Below are positions 9,494 to 17,830 of a DNA stretch of 64,000 bases, piece by piece; position 1 is the stretch's first letter; every line of letters starts with the position of its first letter. The notes under the pieces are model-generated. The model was not told where the DNA came from and ran no database searches. It saw only the letters and a list, made by a program, of their open reading frames with translations. The DNA comes from Flavobacteriales bacterium (GTDB lineage: Bacteria > Bacteroidota > Bacteroidia > Flavobacteriales_F > PHOS-HE28). A program made the translations under genes and the position numbers. The stretch spans positions 62,001 through 126,000 of the forward strand of contig JADJLR010000006.1 of assembly GCA_016710015.1 (NCBI GenBank), written 5' to 3'.

Positions 9494-9525
9494 TTATCCA
9501 CAAACCGACACCTTCATGTGGATAA
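9494..9525. promoter_or_regulatory. Inverted pair of perfect DnaA boxes
   Basis: TTATCCACA at 9494-9502 faces its exact reverse complement TGTGGATAA at 9517-9525 across 14 nt. Both match the DnaA-box consensus fully. The site lies in the 259-nt divergent gap between gyrA and clpC, about 97 nt upstream of the gyrA start. A DnaA-controlled regulatory site is the simplest reading. Confidence 0.65.
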
Positions 9526-9569
9526 AAGCGTTTCCTTGGAACATGCCCATCGTTGCTCCGTTGAATAGC

Positions 9570-9597
9570 TTGCCCCCAGTGGTGCCACGTTAACTTC
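9570..9597 (+). promoter_or_regulatory. Possible clpC promoter
   Basis: A TTG element (9570-9572) is followed after 17 nt by TAACTTCG (9590-9597). This is near the Bacteroidota sigma consensus TTG-N19-TAnnTTTG, with a C in the seventh position and a spacer two nt short. Confidence 0.35.
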
Positions 9598-9656
9598 GTA
9601 CCATCCCGATCAGAGGAACGGTCGGCCACGAACGAGCCCAGCAGAAACCAATACAC

Positions 9657-12257
9657 ATGGACGCAAAATTCTCACCCCGGGTCCGCGATGTCATCACCTT
9701 CAGTCGTGAAGAGGCATTGCGCTTGGGTCACAACTACATAGGCATCGAACATATCCTACTCGGTCTGATCCGGGAAGGGGAAGGCAATGCCATCCGCATC
9801 CTGCAGCGCTTGGAGGTGGATATCGACGAGTTGCGCAAGGTGGTGGAAAGCTCCATGGAGCCGGCCAGTGCCATGCGACCGCCGGACAAGGACAAGATCA
9901 CGCTGATCAAGCAGGCAGAGAAGATGTTGAAGATCACCTTCTTGGAGGCCAAACTTTTCAAGAGCCCGCATATCGATACGGAGCACTTGTTACTGAGCAT
10001 GCTGAAGGATGAGGATAACCTCGCCACCCGGACCTTGCACAAATTCCACGTGGATTACGAAAGTGTGAAACACGAGGTGGATGTGATCCTCGCGGATGGA
10101 GGTGCAGCGCGGGATACCTTCACCAGCAAGCCCAAGGCGCAAGGACCGCAGAGTGCCGATGACGATGATGATGATAGCGGGAGTTTTAGCGGTGGTGGCG
10201 GCGGCGGACAGCGTAAACAAGGAGACAGCAAGAGCAAGACACCCGTGCTTGATAATTTCGGTCGCGACCTTACCAAAATGGCCGAAGACGGCAAACTCGA
10301 TCCCATCGTTGGGCGGGAAAAGGAGATCGAGCGGGTAAGTCAGATCCTGTCGCGTCGCAAGAAGAACAACCCGGTACTGATCGGGGAACCCGGAGTTGGA
10401 AAGAGCGCAATAGCAGAAGGCTTGGCCTTGCGCATCATCCAGCGCAAGGTGAGCCGTGTGCTCTTCAACAAGCGCATCGTCGCTTTGGACATTGCTTCCT
10501 TGGTCGCAGGTACCAAATATCGCGGTCAGTTCGAAGAACGCATGAAGGCCGTGATGAACGAGTTGGAGAATAGCCCGGATGTGATCCTCTTCATCGACGA
10601 GATCCATACCATCGTTGGTGCCGGTGGTGCCAGTGGCTCCTTGGATGCCAGCAATATGTTCAAACCGGCTTTGGCCCGGGGCGAGATCCAATGCATCGGT
10701 GCGACCACCTTGGATGAATATAGACAGTACATCGAAAAGGATGGCGCATTGGAGCGTCGTTTCCAAAAGGTTCTGGTGGAGCCGACCACGGTGGATGAGA
10801 CCATCCAGATCCTCAATAACATCAAGGAGAAGTACGAGGATCACCACAACGTGAACTTTACCGAAGAGGCCATCGAGGCCTGTGTGAAACTCACCAATCG
10901 GTACATCACCGATCGGCACCTTCCGGATAAGGCCATCGATGCCATGGACGAATCGGGTAGCCGGGTCCACATCAGCAACATCGTGGTGCCCAAGGCCATT
11001 CTCGATGTGGAGCAGAAGATCGAGGACATCAAGGAGGAAAAGAACAAGGTGGTGCGCAGCCAGCGTTACGAAGAGGCGGCCAAATTGCGTGACCGGGAGC
11101 GCCAGCTATTGGAAGAACTCGACCGAGCCAAGAAAGCGTGGGAGGATGAGAGCAAGAGCAACCGAACCACGGTGACGGAAGACAACGTCGCTGAGGTGGT
11201 GGCCATGATGAGTGGCATTCCCGTAACTCGGATCGCCGAGAAGGAGAGCGGCAAACTGCGCCGGATGAAGGAGGAAATGCAGGGTCAGGTGATCGGTCAG
11301 GATGAAGCCGTTGTGAAGGTGGTGAAAGCCATTCAACGTAACCGTGCCGGACTGAAGGACCCGAACCGCCCGATCGGATCCTTCATCTTCCTCGGTCCTA
11401 CCGGAGTTGGAAAGACCCAGTTGGCGAAAGAGTTGGCGCGCTACCTCTTCGATACCGACGATGCCTTGATCCGGATCGACATGAGCGAGTACATGGAGAA
11501 ATTCTCCGTGAGCCGCTTGATCGGTGCGCCTCCCGGTTACGTGGGATATGAAGAAGGTGGACAACTCACCGAGAAGGTGCGCCGCCGCCCCTACTCCATT
11601 ATTCTGTTGGACGAGATCGAGAAGGCCCACCCGGATGTGTTCAATCTTCTACTGCAGGCCTTGGACGATGGAAAGATGACCGATAGCCTCGGGCGTCACA
11701 TCGACTTCAAGAACGCCATCATCATCATGACCTCCAACATCGGAGCGCGTGACCTCAGTGACTTCGGTAAGGGTGTCGGCTTCGGCACACAAGCAAAAGC
11801 CGAATCCCAAGAGGATAGCAACCGTGGTGTGATCGAGAAAGCCCTGAAGAAGGCGTTCGCACCGGAATTCTTGAATCGCATTGACGACATCATCATCTTC
11901 AACAGCCTGAAACGAGAGGACATCCACAAGATCATCGACATCGAACTCGGCCACTTGTACAAGCGGATCTCCGAGTTGGGCTACGAGTTGAAGCTGACCG
12001 ATGAGGCGAAGGATTTCTTGGCTGAGAAAGGCTACGATGAAAAGTTCGGTGCTCGACCGCTCAAGCGTGCCATTCAGAAATTCATCGAGGACCCGATGGC
12101 TGAAGAGATCATCAATCACGCCGTGGAAGAGGGCGACAAGATCACGGTGGGATTGAACAAGGACAAGAGCGAGTTGGCGTTCAAGGTGACCAAAGGAAAG
12201 AAGAAGGTGGGCAAGGGCGAAGAGCCGAAGGAACTTCCACCTGCTGAAGGCGCTTGA
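9657..12257 (+). CDS. clpC: ATP-dependent Clp protease ATP-binding subunit ClpC
   Basis: The 866-residue AAA+ unfoldase begins with a double ClpN repeat (residues 1-145, ARDVITFSREEALRLGHNYIG). A linker rich in Asp and then Gly (six Asp, then six Gly) follows near residues 163-185. AAA domain D1 carries Walker A GEPGVGKSA. The middle domain has a UVR-like motif (YEEAAKLRDRERQLLEEL), the mark of ClpC as opposed to ClpA or ClpB, and D2 has Walker A GPTGVGKTQ. It should feed unfolded proteins to ClpP, which is not in the window. The low-complexity acidic/glycine linker is longer than usual. Confidence 0.95.
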   Translation: MDAKFSPRVRDVITFSREEALRLGHNYIGIEHILLGLIREGEGNAIRILQRLEVDIDELRKVVESSMEPASAMRPPDKDKITLIKQAEKMLKITFLEAKLFKSPHIDTEHLLLSMLKDEDNLATRTLHKFHVDYESVKHEVDVILADGGAARDTFTSKPKAQGPQSADDDDDDSGSFSGGGGGGQRKQGDSKSKTPVLDNFGRDLTKMAEDGKLDPIVGREKEIERVSQILSRRKKNNPVLIGEPGVGKSAIAEGLALRIIQRKVSRVLFNKRIVALDIASLVAGTKYRGQFEERMKAVMNELENSPDVILFIDEIHTIVGAGGASGSLDASNMFKPALARGEIQCIGATTLDEYRQYIEKDGALERRFQKVLVEPTTVDETIQILNNIKEKYEDHHNVNFTEEAIEACVKLTNRYITDRHLPDKAIDAMDESGSRVHISNIVVPKAILDVEQKIEDIKEEKNKVVRSQRYEEAAKLRDRERQLLEELDRAKKAWEDESKSNRTTVTEDNVAEVVAMMSGIPVTRIAEKESGKLRRMKEEMQGQVIGQDEAVVKVVKAIQRNRAGLKDPNRPIGSFIFLGPTGVGKTQLAKELARYLFDTDDALIRIDMSEYMEKFSVSRLIGAPPGYVGYEEGGQLTEKVRRRPYSIILLDEIEKAHPDVFNLLLQALDDGKMTDSLGRHIDFKNAIIIMTSNIGARDLSDFGKGVGFGTQAKAESQEDSNRGVIEKALKKAFAPEFLNRIDDIIIFNSLKREDIHKIIDIELGHLYKRISELGYELKLTDEAKDFLAEKGYDEKFGARPLKRAIQKFIEDPMAEEIINHAVEEGDKITVGLNKDKSELAFKVTKGKKKVGKGEEPKELPPAEGA

Positions 12258-12274
12258 TCGTTCACATCATGGAC

Positions 12275-12308
12275 GAGTGCGGGCCGGTGTGATCATTCGC
12301 CCGCTCTC
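12275..12308. terminator. Weak hairpin between clpC and the convergent gene
   Basis: GAGTGCGGG pairs with CCCGCTCTC (8 of 9) across a 16-nt loop in the 70-nt convergent gap. No T run is present. Confidence 0.35.
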
Positions 12309-12327
12309 ATTCATTCACGTGCAGGGC

Positions 12328-12996
12328 CTACCAACCTCGGCCGTTGTCCGGCGCTTTCCTCAGCCGTGTACTGAACCCCATGCCAATTATCAGGTACTGG
12401 ATCCGCCGCGTTTCGTAATGATCCGGTCGGCCGGGGAATCCCTCCAAACCCAGATCCGGTGCTCCGAAGGTCATGCCGTCCGTCTCGTAACCCAGTGTTA
12501 GCCCGAAAGCGAGGTTATCCGTTGCATGAACATAATAACCGGTGCCGATGCCCCAGTGCAGTACTGGGTCCTTGCCACCGTCCGGACACGTGGAACAATC
12601 GAAGTTGTACATCGCCACACCCATGCGCAAATTCAACTCGTAGAACGTGCGTTCACCGGTGTACTGCTCCAAATCCAGTTTGCCGTAGAAGGCTGCCCGG
12701 CGGATCTCACCGGAGGTGACCACAGGTGCCAACGCCCGCTCATTGATCGTGAACCAGGTCATCTTCCCCCCAAAGCCCAAACCGAAGCCCTTCGCGATCG
12801 GGAATTGCAATGCGGCATCAAGTTGTCCAACGCTTTCCGTAACACTTTCAAAAAGCGGATTACCCAAAGGAACAGGCAGGATCAGGTTGCCCTTCAAGGT
12901 GGAGGAAACGTCCGGGAGTCCTGCTTTCTTCTGGGCTTGCACAGCGCTGGAGGATCCAACAACAAGGAGCGCGAGTGCAATGCGGGAGTAGCTCAT
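12328..12996 (-). CDS. Exported protein, probable outer-membrane beta-barrel
   Basis: The 222-residue product starts with a clear signal peptide (MSYSRIALALLVVGSSSAVQAQ). The rest alternates short amphipathic strands with turns (GFGLGFGGKMTWFTI, YFVHATDNLAFGLTLGYE-like pattern), as in small outer-membrane barrels. No family was recognised. It is the last gene of a three-gene unit: its ATG overlaps the stop of the upstream gene by 4 nt, so translation is probably coupled. The frame is open upstream, but only this start gives a signal peptide and the ATGA overlap. Confidence 0.65.
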   Translation of the reverse strand: MSYSRIALALLVVGSSSAVQAQKKAGLPDVSSTLKGNLILPVPLGNPLFESVTESVGQLDAALQFPIAKGFGLGFGGKMTWFTINERALAPVVTSGEIRRAAFYGKLDLEQYTGERTFYELNLRMGVAMYNFDCSTCPDGGKDPVLHWGIGTGYYVHATDNLAFGLTLGYETDGMTFGAPDLGLEGFPGRPDHYETRRIQYLIIGMGFSTRLRKAPDNGRGW

Positions 12997-13385
12997 GCCT
13001 GCTGAAGACGGAATTGACGCACGGTCCGTTGTGTAGCCGAGGTCAATTCCAAATAATAGACACCATCCGATAGCTCCGGTAGTTCTTGTTCCAGAGCATG
13101 GTTGCCAGCCACGAGGTGGAATGTGGGCCATTGCTTCACTTCTGCGTGGTGTTCATTCAGGATCCGCATCTGTACCGAAACAGCGACCGGTGCATGGAGT
13201 TCAACGACCGAACGCGTTGGATGGTATGCTTGATAATGACCTCGCAATTCCACGTGCAATGTGGCGGGCATATCGTTCGCGACGACATGGCGTTTGAGCC
13301 GTCGCCAGATCACCAATACCAACAAGATGCTGAGGGTGATCAGCAACGCAGTGCGAACGTTGAGCAGATCGCTATTACCGATCAT
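12993..13385 (-). CDS. Small membrane-anchored beta-sandwich protein, function unknown
   Basis: The 130-residue product has one membrane helix (residues 13-24, ALLITLSILLVLVIW) followed by an outer domain predicted to be all beta. Its end (DGVYYLELTSATQRTVRQF) looks like the last strands of T9SS sorting domains, which usually read GxYxLxLxxxxxxxxxKxxx. Here the domain follows a membrane anchor instead of a long secreted protein, so a role as a sorting signal is doubtful. Both ends overlap neighbours by 4 nt, placing it in the middle of an operon with a DUF493 protein and a barrel-like protein. Confidence 0.6.
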   Translation of the reverse strand: MIGNSDLLNVRTALLITLSILLVLVIWRRLKRHVVANDMPATLHVELRGHYQAYHPTRSVVELHAPVAVSVQMRILNEHHAEVKQWPTFHLVAGNHALEQELPELSDGVYYLELTSATQRTVRQFRLQQA

Positions 13386-13657
13386 AGGGTGATGACCCCG
13401 GTGATCTCCGAAGCTTTGTCATATCGAGCCACCACATCCTCTGCGTTCATCATCACCTCCTTCACCGTGATGCTCAAGTACTTCCCGCCTGCACTGTACT
13501 TGCGTAGGATCTCACTTTCCGCTGGAAAGAGGCTCAAAACGGCATCGATCCGCTCCTGATCGGGTTCGAAGATGAACTTGTACATGTAGACAGATGGCCA
13601 TTCATGGACCTTGTCCAAGTTCGATCGCAACCGTTCCTTCGCTTCTTCGCTCAACAT
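13382..13657 (-). CDS. DUF493 family protein
   Basis: The product resembles small DUF493 (YbeD-like) proteins: SVYMYKFIFEPDQERI, GGKYLSITVKEVMMNAEDV and a final ITGVITL. These are ferredoxin-like, ACT-resembling folds of unknown role. I chose the internal start (MLSEEAKERL, 91 residues) because a -7 promoter box TACCTTTG on this strand ends 12 nt upstream of it, and 91 residues is the usual family size. A start 48 nt further upstream (at 13705) would give 107 residues and would lie upstream of that box. It is the first gene of a three-gene coupled unit. Confidence 0.7.
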   Translation of the reverse strand: MLSEEAKERLRSNLDKVHEWPSVYMYKFIFEPDQERIDAVLSLFPAESEILRKYSAGGKYLSITVKEVMMNAEDVVARYDKASEITGVITL

Positions 13658-13669
13658 GGATCTACTTTG

Positions 13670-13677
13670 CAAAGGTA
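13670..13677 (-). promoter_or_regulatory. -7 element upstream of the DUF493 gene
   Basis: Read on the minus strand the bases are TACCTTTG, a full match to TAnnTTTG. No clear TTG is present at -33. Confidence 0.45.
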
Positions 13678-13704
13678 ATTCGGTCCGATCGAACGTTTCG
13701 GTCA

Positions 13705-13734
13705 TTGCCGTGTACAGCGTTCAGAATACGTTCG
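13705..13734 (+). promoter_or_regulatory. Promoter of the secreted unknown gene at 13739
   Basis: TTG (13705-13707), 19 nt, then TACGTTCG (13727-13734). The ATG follows after only 4 nt, so the transcript should be leaderless or nearly so. Confidence 0.5.
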
Positions 13735-13738
13735 ATCC

Positions 13739-14848
13739 ATGACCCATCGTTGGATATCCCTCCTCAGCATCCTCGTCGCAGCGCATGCCTTGGGCCAAAC
13801 GGAAGCCCCCCGCACTGCGCCCATGCAGCAAGGGACTACGGTGCGTGATGGGTTCCAAGGGGGATGGTCCGTAGCAACGGGCCAACTCGCCAAAGCCGAG
13901 GAGAAGGAATTGGACGATGCTGAACTGGAAGTAGCATTCGGGTTGGATGTGATCCGATCGGAACGAAATGCCTCGTTGGCCCGAAACCAAGGCGTGATCC
14001 CTCAAAGCGATCAAGGACGCATCCAAGCCTTGTCCGATGAATTGAATAGGAGGCAGCCGGACAGCTTTGATGCGCACATGGCCAACTATTACACCGCATT
14101 CCCTACTCCCACCGCCTTTCAAGAGTTGGACTTGGCCATCGCACGGGATCGGGATCGTGCGGAACTGGTTGCCCCGCGCTTGGTGAACGCCGTTCGCACG
14201 GACAACACTACAGAACTCACCCTTCGCGCCAAGGATATGCGGGATCGGGGAGGTATCGCACCACCGCTCTACCTTGTCGCTAACGATATCCTCGCTTCCA
14301 CGGAGCCGGGTGCCATCTTCTTCGCAGCGGGTGACATGGACCTTTTCCCGCTCTTGGTGGAGCAGTTCGTTCGTGGAAAACGTAAAGATCTTTTAGTGGT
14401 GGATCTTCGGCTGCTGGGTGACCCCTCCTACCGCTTGCGGATATGGGAGCGGACGAAAGCCAGTGGAAAGGTTGCACCAGCGGATCAGTTCGTTCAGGAT
14501 CTGGCGAGCGCCACCGTACGACCCGTTTATGTCTCCTTGGCTTTGGGCCAAAAGGAATTGGCCCCGCTCAAAGAGAAGTTGTACACCACGGGATTGGCCA
14601 TGCGTTACAGCACTATTCCGATAGACAACATCCCGCTCTTGGAGTCGCGTTGGGCTGCATTCCGGAAGCCGATGGATGCGGGTCCACTTTCGCAGAACTA
14701 CTTACTCCCAGGTTCGGTGCTGCTACTCCACTACCGTGCGATCGGAGATGAACCACGCGCATCCCGTCTGGAATATGAACTCCGTGACCTAGCACAACGT
14801 GTGGGTGCCACTAACGCTTTGTTCCGGTCGGGAGTACTGGCCCATTGA
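13739..14848 (+). CDS. Exported protein with a region like the DUF2723 C-terminus
   Basis: The 369-residue product has a signal peptide (MTHRWISLLSILVAAHALGQ) and no later membrane helix. Residues about 190-240 (AIFFAAGDMDLFPLLVEQF, then DLLVVDLRLLGDPSYR) follow the pattern of the soluble C-terminal part of DUF2723 (TMEM260-like) proteins, which read GDNDTFP and VVNLSLL at the same places. PVYVSLALGQ further on also fits. The membrane half of that family is absent, so a glycosyltransferase role cannot be claimed. The family link is from memory and should be tested. It sits 3 nt ahead of the ECF sigma factor gene and may share its operon. Confidence 0.55.
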   Translation: MTHRWISLLSILVAAHALGQTEAPRTAPMQQGTTVRDGFQGGWSVATGQLAKAEEKELDDAELEVAFGLDVIRSERNASLARNQGVIPQSDQGRIQALSDELNRRQPDSFDAHMANYYTAFPTPTAFQELDLAIARDRDRAELVAPRLVNAVRTDNTTELTLRAKDMRDRGGIAPPLYLVANDILASTEPGAIFFAAGDMDLFPLLVEQFVRGKRKDLLVVDLRLLGDPSYRLRIWERTKASGKVAPADQFVQDLASATVRPVYVSLALGQKELAPLKEKLYTTGLAMRYSTIPIDNIPLLESRWAAFRKPMDAGPLSQNYLLPGSVLLLHYRAIGDEPRASRLEYELRDLAQRVGATNALFRSGVLAH

Positions 14849-14851
14849 ATC

Positions 14852-15448
14852 ATGGCGCTATTCGGAACGGAATACGGCAAGCAGAGCGATGAGCGCCTCA
14901 TGGAGCTCGTGGTCCGAGGCGATGAAAAGGCCTTTGCCGCACTCTATGACCGCTACAGCCGGAGGTTGTTGAACTACTTCTACCGAATGCTGTGGAGTGA
15001 TCGGGAGAAGGCGCAGGATTTCCTGCAGGATCTGTTCACGAAGTTGGCTACCCGGCCACAGAGCTACGATGCGGCCCGCCCTTTCCAGACCTGGCTGTTC
15101 AGCGTGGCGAACAACATGTGCAAGAACGCGTACCGGCATGAAGCCGTGGTTCGTGAAGCGGCAATTCACCTGCGCAACGGGGTGGATCGTGTGGAAGCAA
15201 CGGGTGGTATCGAATTGGATCGCGAACGGTTTCGGGATCGATTGGACGAGGAATTGGATAAACTGGATCCGGATCACAAAGCCACCTTCGTGATGCGGTT
15301 CAACGAGGACATGGCCATCAAGGAGATCGCAGCCGTGTTCAACTGTAGCGAAGGCACGGTGAAGTCAAGGATCTTCTATACACTCAAGAAACTGGCCGAA
15401 CGCATGAAAGAATTCGACCCCAAACTGATCGATCATGGATCTGCGTGA
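14852..15448 (+). CDS. ECF-type RNA polymerase sigma factor
   Basis: The 198-residue product has the region 2 sequence DEKAFAALYDRYSRRLLNYF and PFQTWLFSVANN, and a region 4 helix-turn-helix, IKEIAAVFNCSEGTVKSRI. It lacks region 3 and is the usual ECF length. The downstream gene overlaps it by 14 nt and encodes a single-pass membrane protein, the normal arrangement for an anti-sigma partner. The regulated genes cannot be seen from the window. Confidence 0.92.
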   Translation: MALFGTEYGKQSDERLMELVVRGDEKAFAALYDRYSRRLLNYFYRMLWSDREKAQDFLQDLFTKLATRPQSYDAARPFQTWLFSVANNMCKNAYRHEAVVREAAIHLRNGVDRVEATGGIELDRERFRDRLDEELDKLDPDHKATFVMRFNEDMAIKEIAAVFNCSEGTVKSRIFYTLKKLAERMKEFDPKLIDHGSA

Positions 15449-16346
15449 ACGATACGATCCGGAAGACATCGAGAGCCTGTTGAGCGAACGGGCCTACGAT
15501 GAACTGTTGGCCGAGGAACGTGCCTTCGTGCTGCGCCACCTCAGCGGAAAGGAGGAATACGATCGGATGCGAGCCATGCTTCACCATGTGCGGCCCGATG
15601 AACGTTCACGAATTCGCATCGAGGAGGACGATGCGGTCCGGAGGAATGTACTGGAGGTGTTCCGGGATCAACAACGACCGAGCTGGCGGATCTGGTTGAA
15701 TACCCTAGCTGCTTGGTTCGCACCACGTGATGTTGACTTCAACTGGCGTCCTGTCTTGGCATTCGCCACCTTGGCGGTGTTGATCGTGGTCGGGGTCTTC
15801 ACCGTCCGCGAATTCGGATCCAACTCATCCGAACCGGGTCTTGCCGAGGTGAAGTCCGTTCCGACCCACGATCAAGTTGCACCGGTGACTTCCACGGAAC
15901 GACCGGTACAGCAGGAGTCCACGGATCTGGGGAGTATCAGGCAGACGGTGCAGCCTGGTGTTGAGCGATCCGAGGCCAGCACCCTTTCCGAAAATGAACA
16001 GGTGCGGATACCCATGGAAGTGGAGAAAACGGATGGGTTGGCCGGAAGTCGGGAGGATAAGTTGTCCGGGGGGCTGATCATCGCTGAGGAAGAACAGTTC
16101 GCCGCAGTGAAGGATGCGGAGGTGGCGATGGACGAAGCCCAGACTGGATCAGCGACGAGCCATGTGGTCACCGTGGAAGAATTGGCAACCAATATGACCT
16201 TGGCGAATGAAGCAGGCAAGGTGCGTCCTGCATCAGATGGAAAGCGCAGCGCAGCACCCGATGTGGCGACGCGTGAAGTGAATAGCGCAAGTCGCAGTTT
16301 GGCACAAGACCCCGCACTGCTCAACTTGTTGGCAGCGGGTTGGTAG
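15435..16346 (+). CDS. Probable anti-sigma factor, single-pass membrane protein
   Basis: The 303-residue product begins with an acidic, Arg/Glu-rich cytoplasmic region (DIESLLSERAYDELLAEE), has one membrane helix near residues 108-125 (LAFATLAVLIVVGVFTV) and a polar, low-complexity outer part rich in Glu, Ser and Thr. This is the topology of anti-sigma factors, but no zinc-finger HxxxCxxC motif is present. The role is inferred mainly from its 14-nt overlap with the ECF sigma gene. The outer half has no recognised domain. Confidence 0.65.
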   Translation: MDLRERYDPEDIESLLSERAYDELLAEERAFVLRHLSGKEEYDRMRAMLHHVRPDERSRIRIEEDDAVRRNVLEVFRDQQRPSWRIWLNTLAAWFAPRDVDFNWRPVLAFATLAVLIVVGVFTVREFGSNSSEPGLAEVKSVPTHDQVAPVTSTERPVQQESTDLGSIRQTVQPGVERSEASTLSENEQVRIPMEVEKTDGLAGSREDKLSGGLIIAEEEQFAAVKDAEVAMDEAQTGSATSHVVTVEELATNMTLANEAGKVRPASDGKRSAAPDVATREVNSASRSLAQDPALLNLLAAGW

Positions 16347-16352
16347 TTCTTC

Positions 16353-16709
16353 TTACTGGATGGTGAATGCGCGGGTAATGACGAAATCCTTCGCCTCTAC
16401 CGTAACGGTGGCCGCACCTTTTGGGAAGACTCCTTTATCCAACCGCCGTACCAGTTCTTCGGTCATGGCCTTTCCCTCCTCGATGTACAAGGTGCGCCCT
16501 CGTGCATCCTTCACGACCAATGACACGTTCCCGATGCGACGGTGGTTCTGAATGCTGATCCGGATCATCCCGGAATTGGGTTCACAATTCACCGTTACAT
16601 CCGCTTTCTCAGCTTCCTTCCGTGCAGTGGATGCGGCCATACTCAGGCTCATCACACCACATAACGCAAGCGTTGCCAAGACTCTGGTGAAATTGGTTCG
16701 CTCTAGCAT
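16353..16709 (-). CDS. Small exported protein of unknown function
   Basis: Starting at MLERTNF the product is 118 residues with an N-terminal signal (VLATLALCGVMSLSMAAS). The mature part is predicted beta-rich, including VSLVVKDARGRTLYIEEG and a final FVITRAFTIQ. This resembles the beta-sandwich of T9SS sorting domains without the leading PNP motif. A -7 box (TATATTTG) ends 6 nt upstream of the ATG, which supports this start over one 57 nt further upstream. It converges on the anti-sigma gene with a 6-nt gap. Confidence 0.55.
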   Translation of the reverse strand: MLERTNFTRVLATLALCGVMSLSMAASTARKEAEKADVTVNCEPNSGMIRISIQNHRRIGNVSLVVKDARGRTLYIEEGKAMTEELVRRLDKGVFPKGAATVTVEAKDFVITRAFTIQ

Positions 16710-16715
16710 GCTACA

Positions 16716-16723
16716 CAAATATA
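16716..16723 (-). promoter_or_regulatory. -7 element upstream of the small exported protein
   Basis: Minus-strand TATATTTG matches TAnnTTTG fully and stops 6 nt before the start codon. No good -33 TTG is seen. Confidence 0.35.
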
Positions 16724-16790
16724 GGCCATAATGAGTTCTTGATAAGGTGATCGGATGTGAGGCCATTGGGACAGGTACTCGCCCGGATGA

Positions 16791-17789
16791 CTATTCCCAC
16801 GTCCGGTCCGATCCCGGCTCGATCAACTTGTCCAAGGTCGTGGTCTTCAGTGCATAGTTGAATCCATTGTAAACACTCCATCCACCGTATGCACCATCCT
16901 TCCGCAGTGCGAGGAAGCCGACTTGCATGCCCTTGTTCTCTGGAACCTGACGAAGGATCCGGCGCACCGCTTCCTTGCACGCTTCCGTTGGGTCCATTCC
17001 TGCGCGCATGAGTTCCACCACGGTATGGCTGCCTGCTGTCCGGATCACCAACTCCCCAACGCCGGTGGAGCAGGCTGCACCCGACTCGCCGTCCACGAAT
17101 AGACCTGCACCAATGATCGGGCTATCGCCTACCCGACCGTGGATCTTGTACGCCATACCGCTGGTGGTGCAGGATCCAGCCAGTTGACCGTTCCTATCCA
17201 TGGCGATCATTCCGATGGTGTCGTGGTTCTCGATGTTGGCGATCGGCTTGTACTCGCTCTTCTTCAACCAATCCAGCCATTCGGTGCGGACCTCAGGGAT
17301 CTCCATTTCCTTTGGGGTGAAGCCATTCTCCGTTGCCCAACGCTCGGCACCGATACCGGCAAGCATAACGTGTGGAGTACGCTCCATCACGGCCCGTGCA
17401 ATACTGATCGGATGTTCGAAATGCTGCATGAATGCAACCGCCCCAGCCCTTCCATTGTGGTCCTGGATGCACGCATCGAGCGTGACCTTGCCGTCGCGAT
17501 CGGGTCTTCCGCCCAGGCCTACGCTGCGGTTGGTGAAGTCGCTTTCCACAACGGCAACGCCTTGTTCCACAGCATCCAAAACGCTGCCCCCACCTTGCAT
17601 GACCTCCCATGCCTTCGCATTGGCCGACAAGCCGTGTTCCCATGTGCTCAGGATGATCGGACCATCGGATCGCAATGAGGTCGATCCCGATCCTGGAGTG
17701 GCATCTGAAGTGTCCGTTGCGCAACCGGTCACCAATGCCGCACCGCCCGCCAAACCCACTTTGATGAACTTACGCCGTCCCTGTTGCAT
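16791..17789 (-). CDS. N4-(beta-N-acetylglucosaminyl)-L-asparaginase (glycosylasparaginase)
   Basis: The 332-residue Ntn-hydrolase precursor starts with a twin-arginine-like GRRKFIKVGLAGG and a lipobox-like VTGCA, so it is probably exported. The autocleavage and nucleophile site is HDTIG with Thr191. The small subunit continues with SCTTSGMAYKIHGRVGDSP and GAACSTGVGE, as in true glycosylasparaginases. The enzyme cuts the GlcNAc-Asn bond of N-glycoproteins once the peptide is trimmed. Its gene is divergent from a sugar transporter and a ROK kinase and near two mannosidase genes, which fits N-glycan breakdown. Confidence 0.9.
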   Translation of the reverse strand: MQQGRRKFIKVGLAGGAALVTGCATDTSDATPGSGSTSLRSDGPIILSTWEHGLSANAKAWEVMQGGGSVLDAVEQGVAVVESDFTNRSVGLGGRPDRDGKVTLDACIQDHNGRAGAVAFMQHFEHPISIARAVMERTPHVMLAGIGAERWATENGFTPKEMEIPEVRTEWLDWLKKSEYKPIANIENHDTIGMIAMDRNGQLAGSCTTSGMAYKIHGRVGDSPIIGAGLFVDGESGAACSTGVGELVIRTAGSHTVVELMRAGMDPTEACKEAVRRILRQVPENKGMQVGFLALRKDGAYGGWSVYNGFNYALKTTTLDKLIEPGSDRTWE

Positions 17790-17830
17790 CGGCTGACAAA
17801 GTAAGGCGCATCTTTGGCCCGACCCGAACC

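Noticed and set aside
9398..9656. Chromosomal replication origin at the DnaA boxes
   Set aside because: Only two boxes, no AT-rich unwinding region and no dnaA or dnaN nearby; a regulatory site explains it better.
9990..10970. A 326-codon open frame antisense to clpC
   Set aside because: It is covered by the conserved AAA domain of ClpC and has no domain of its own.
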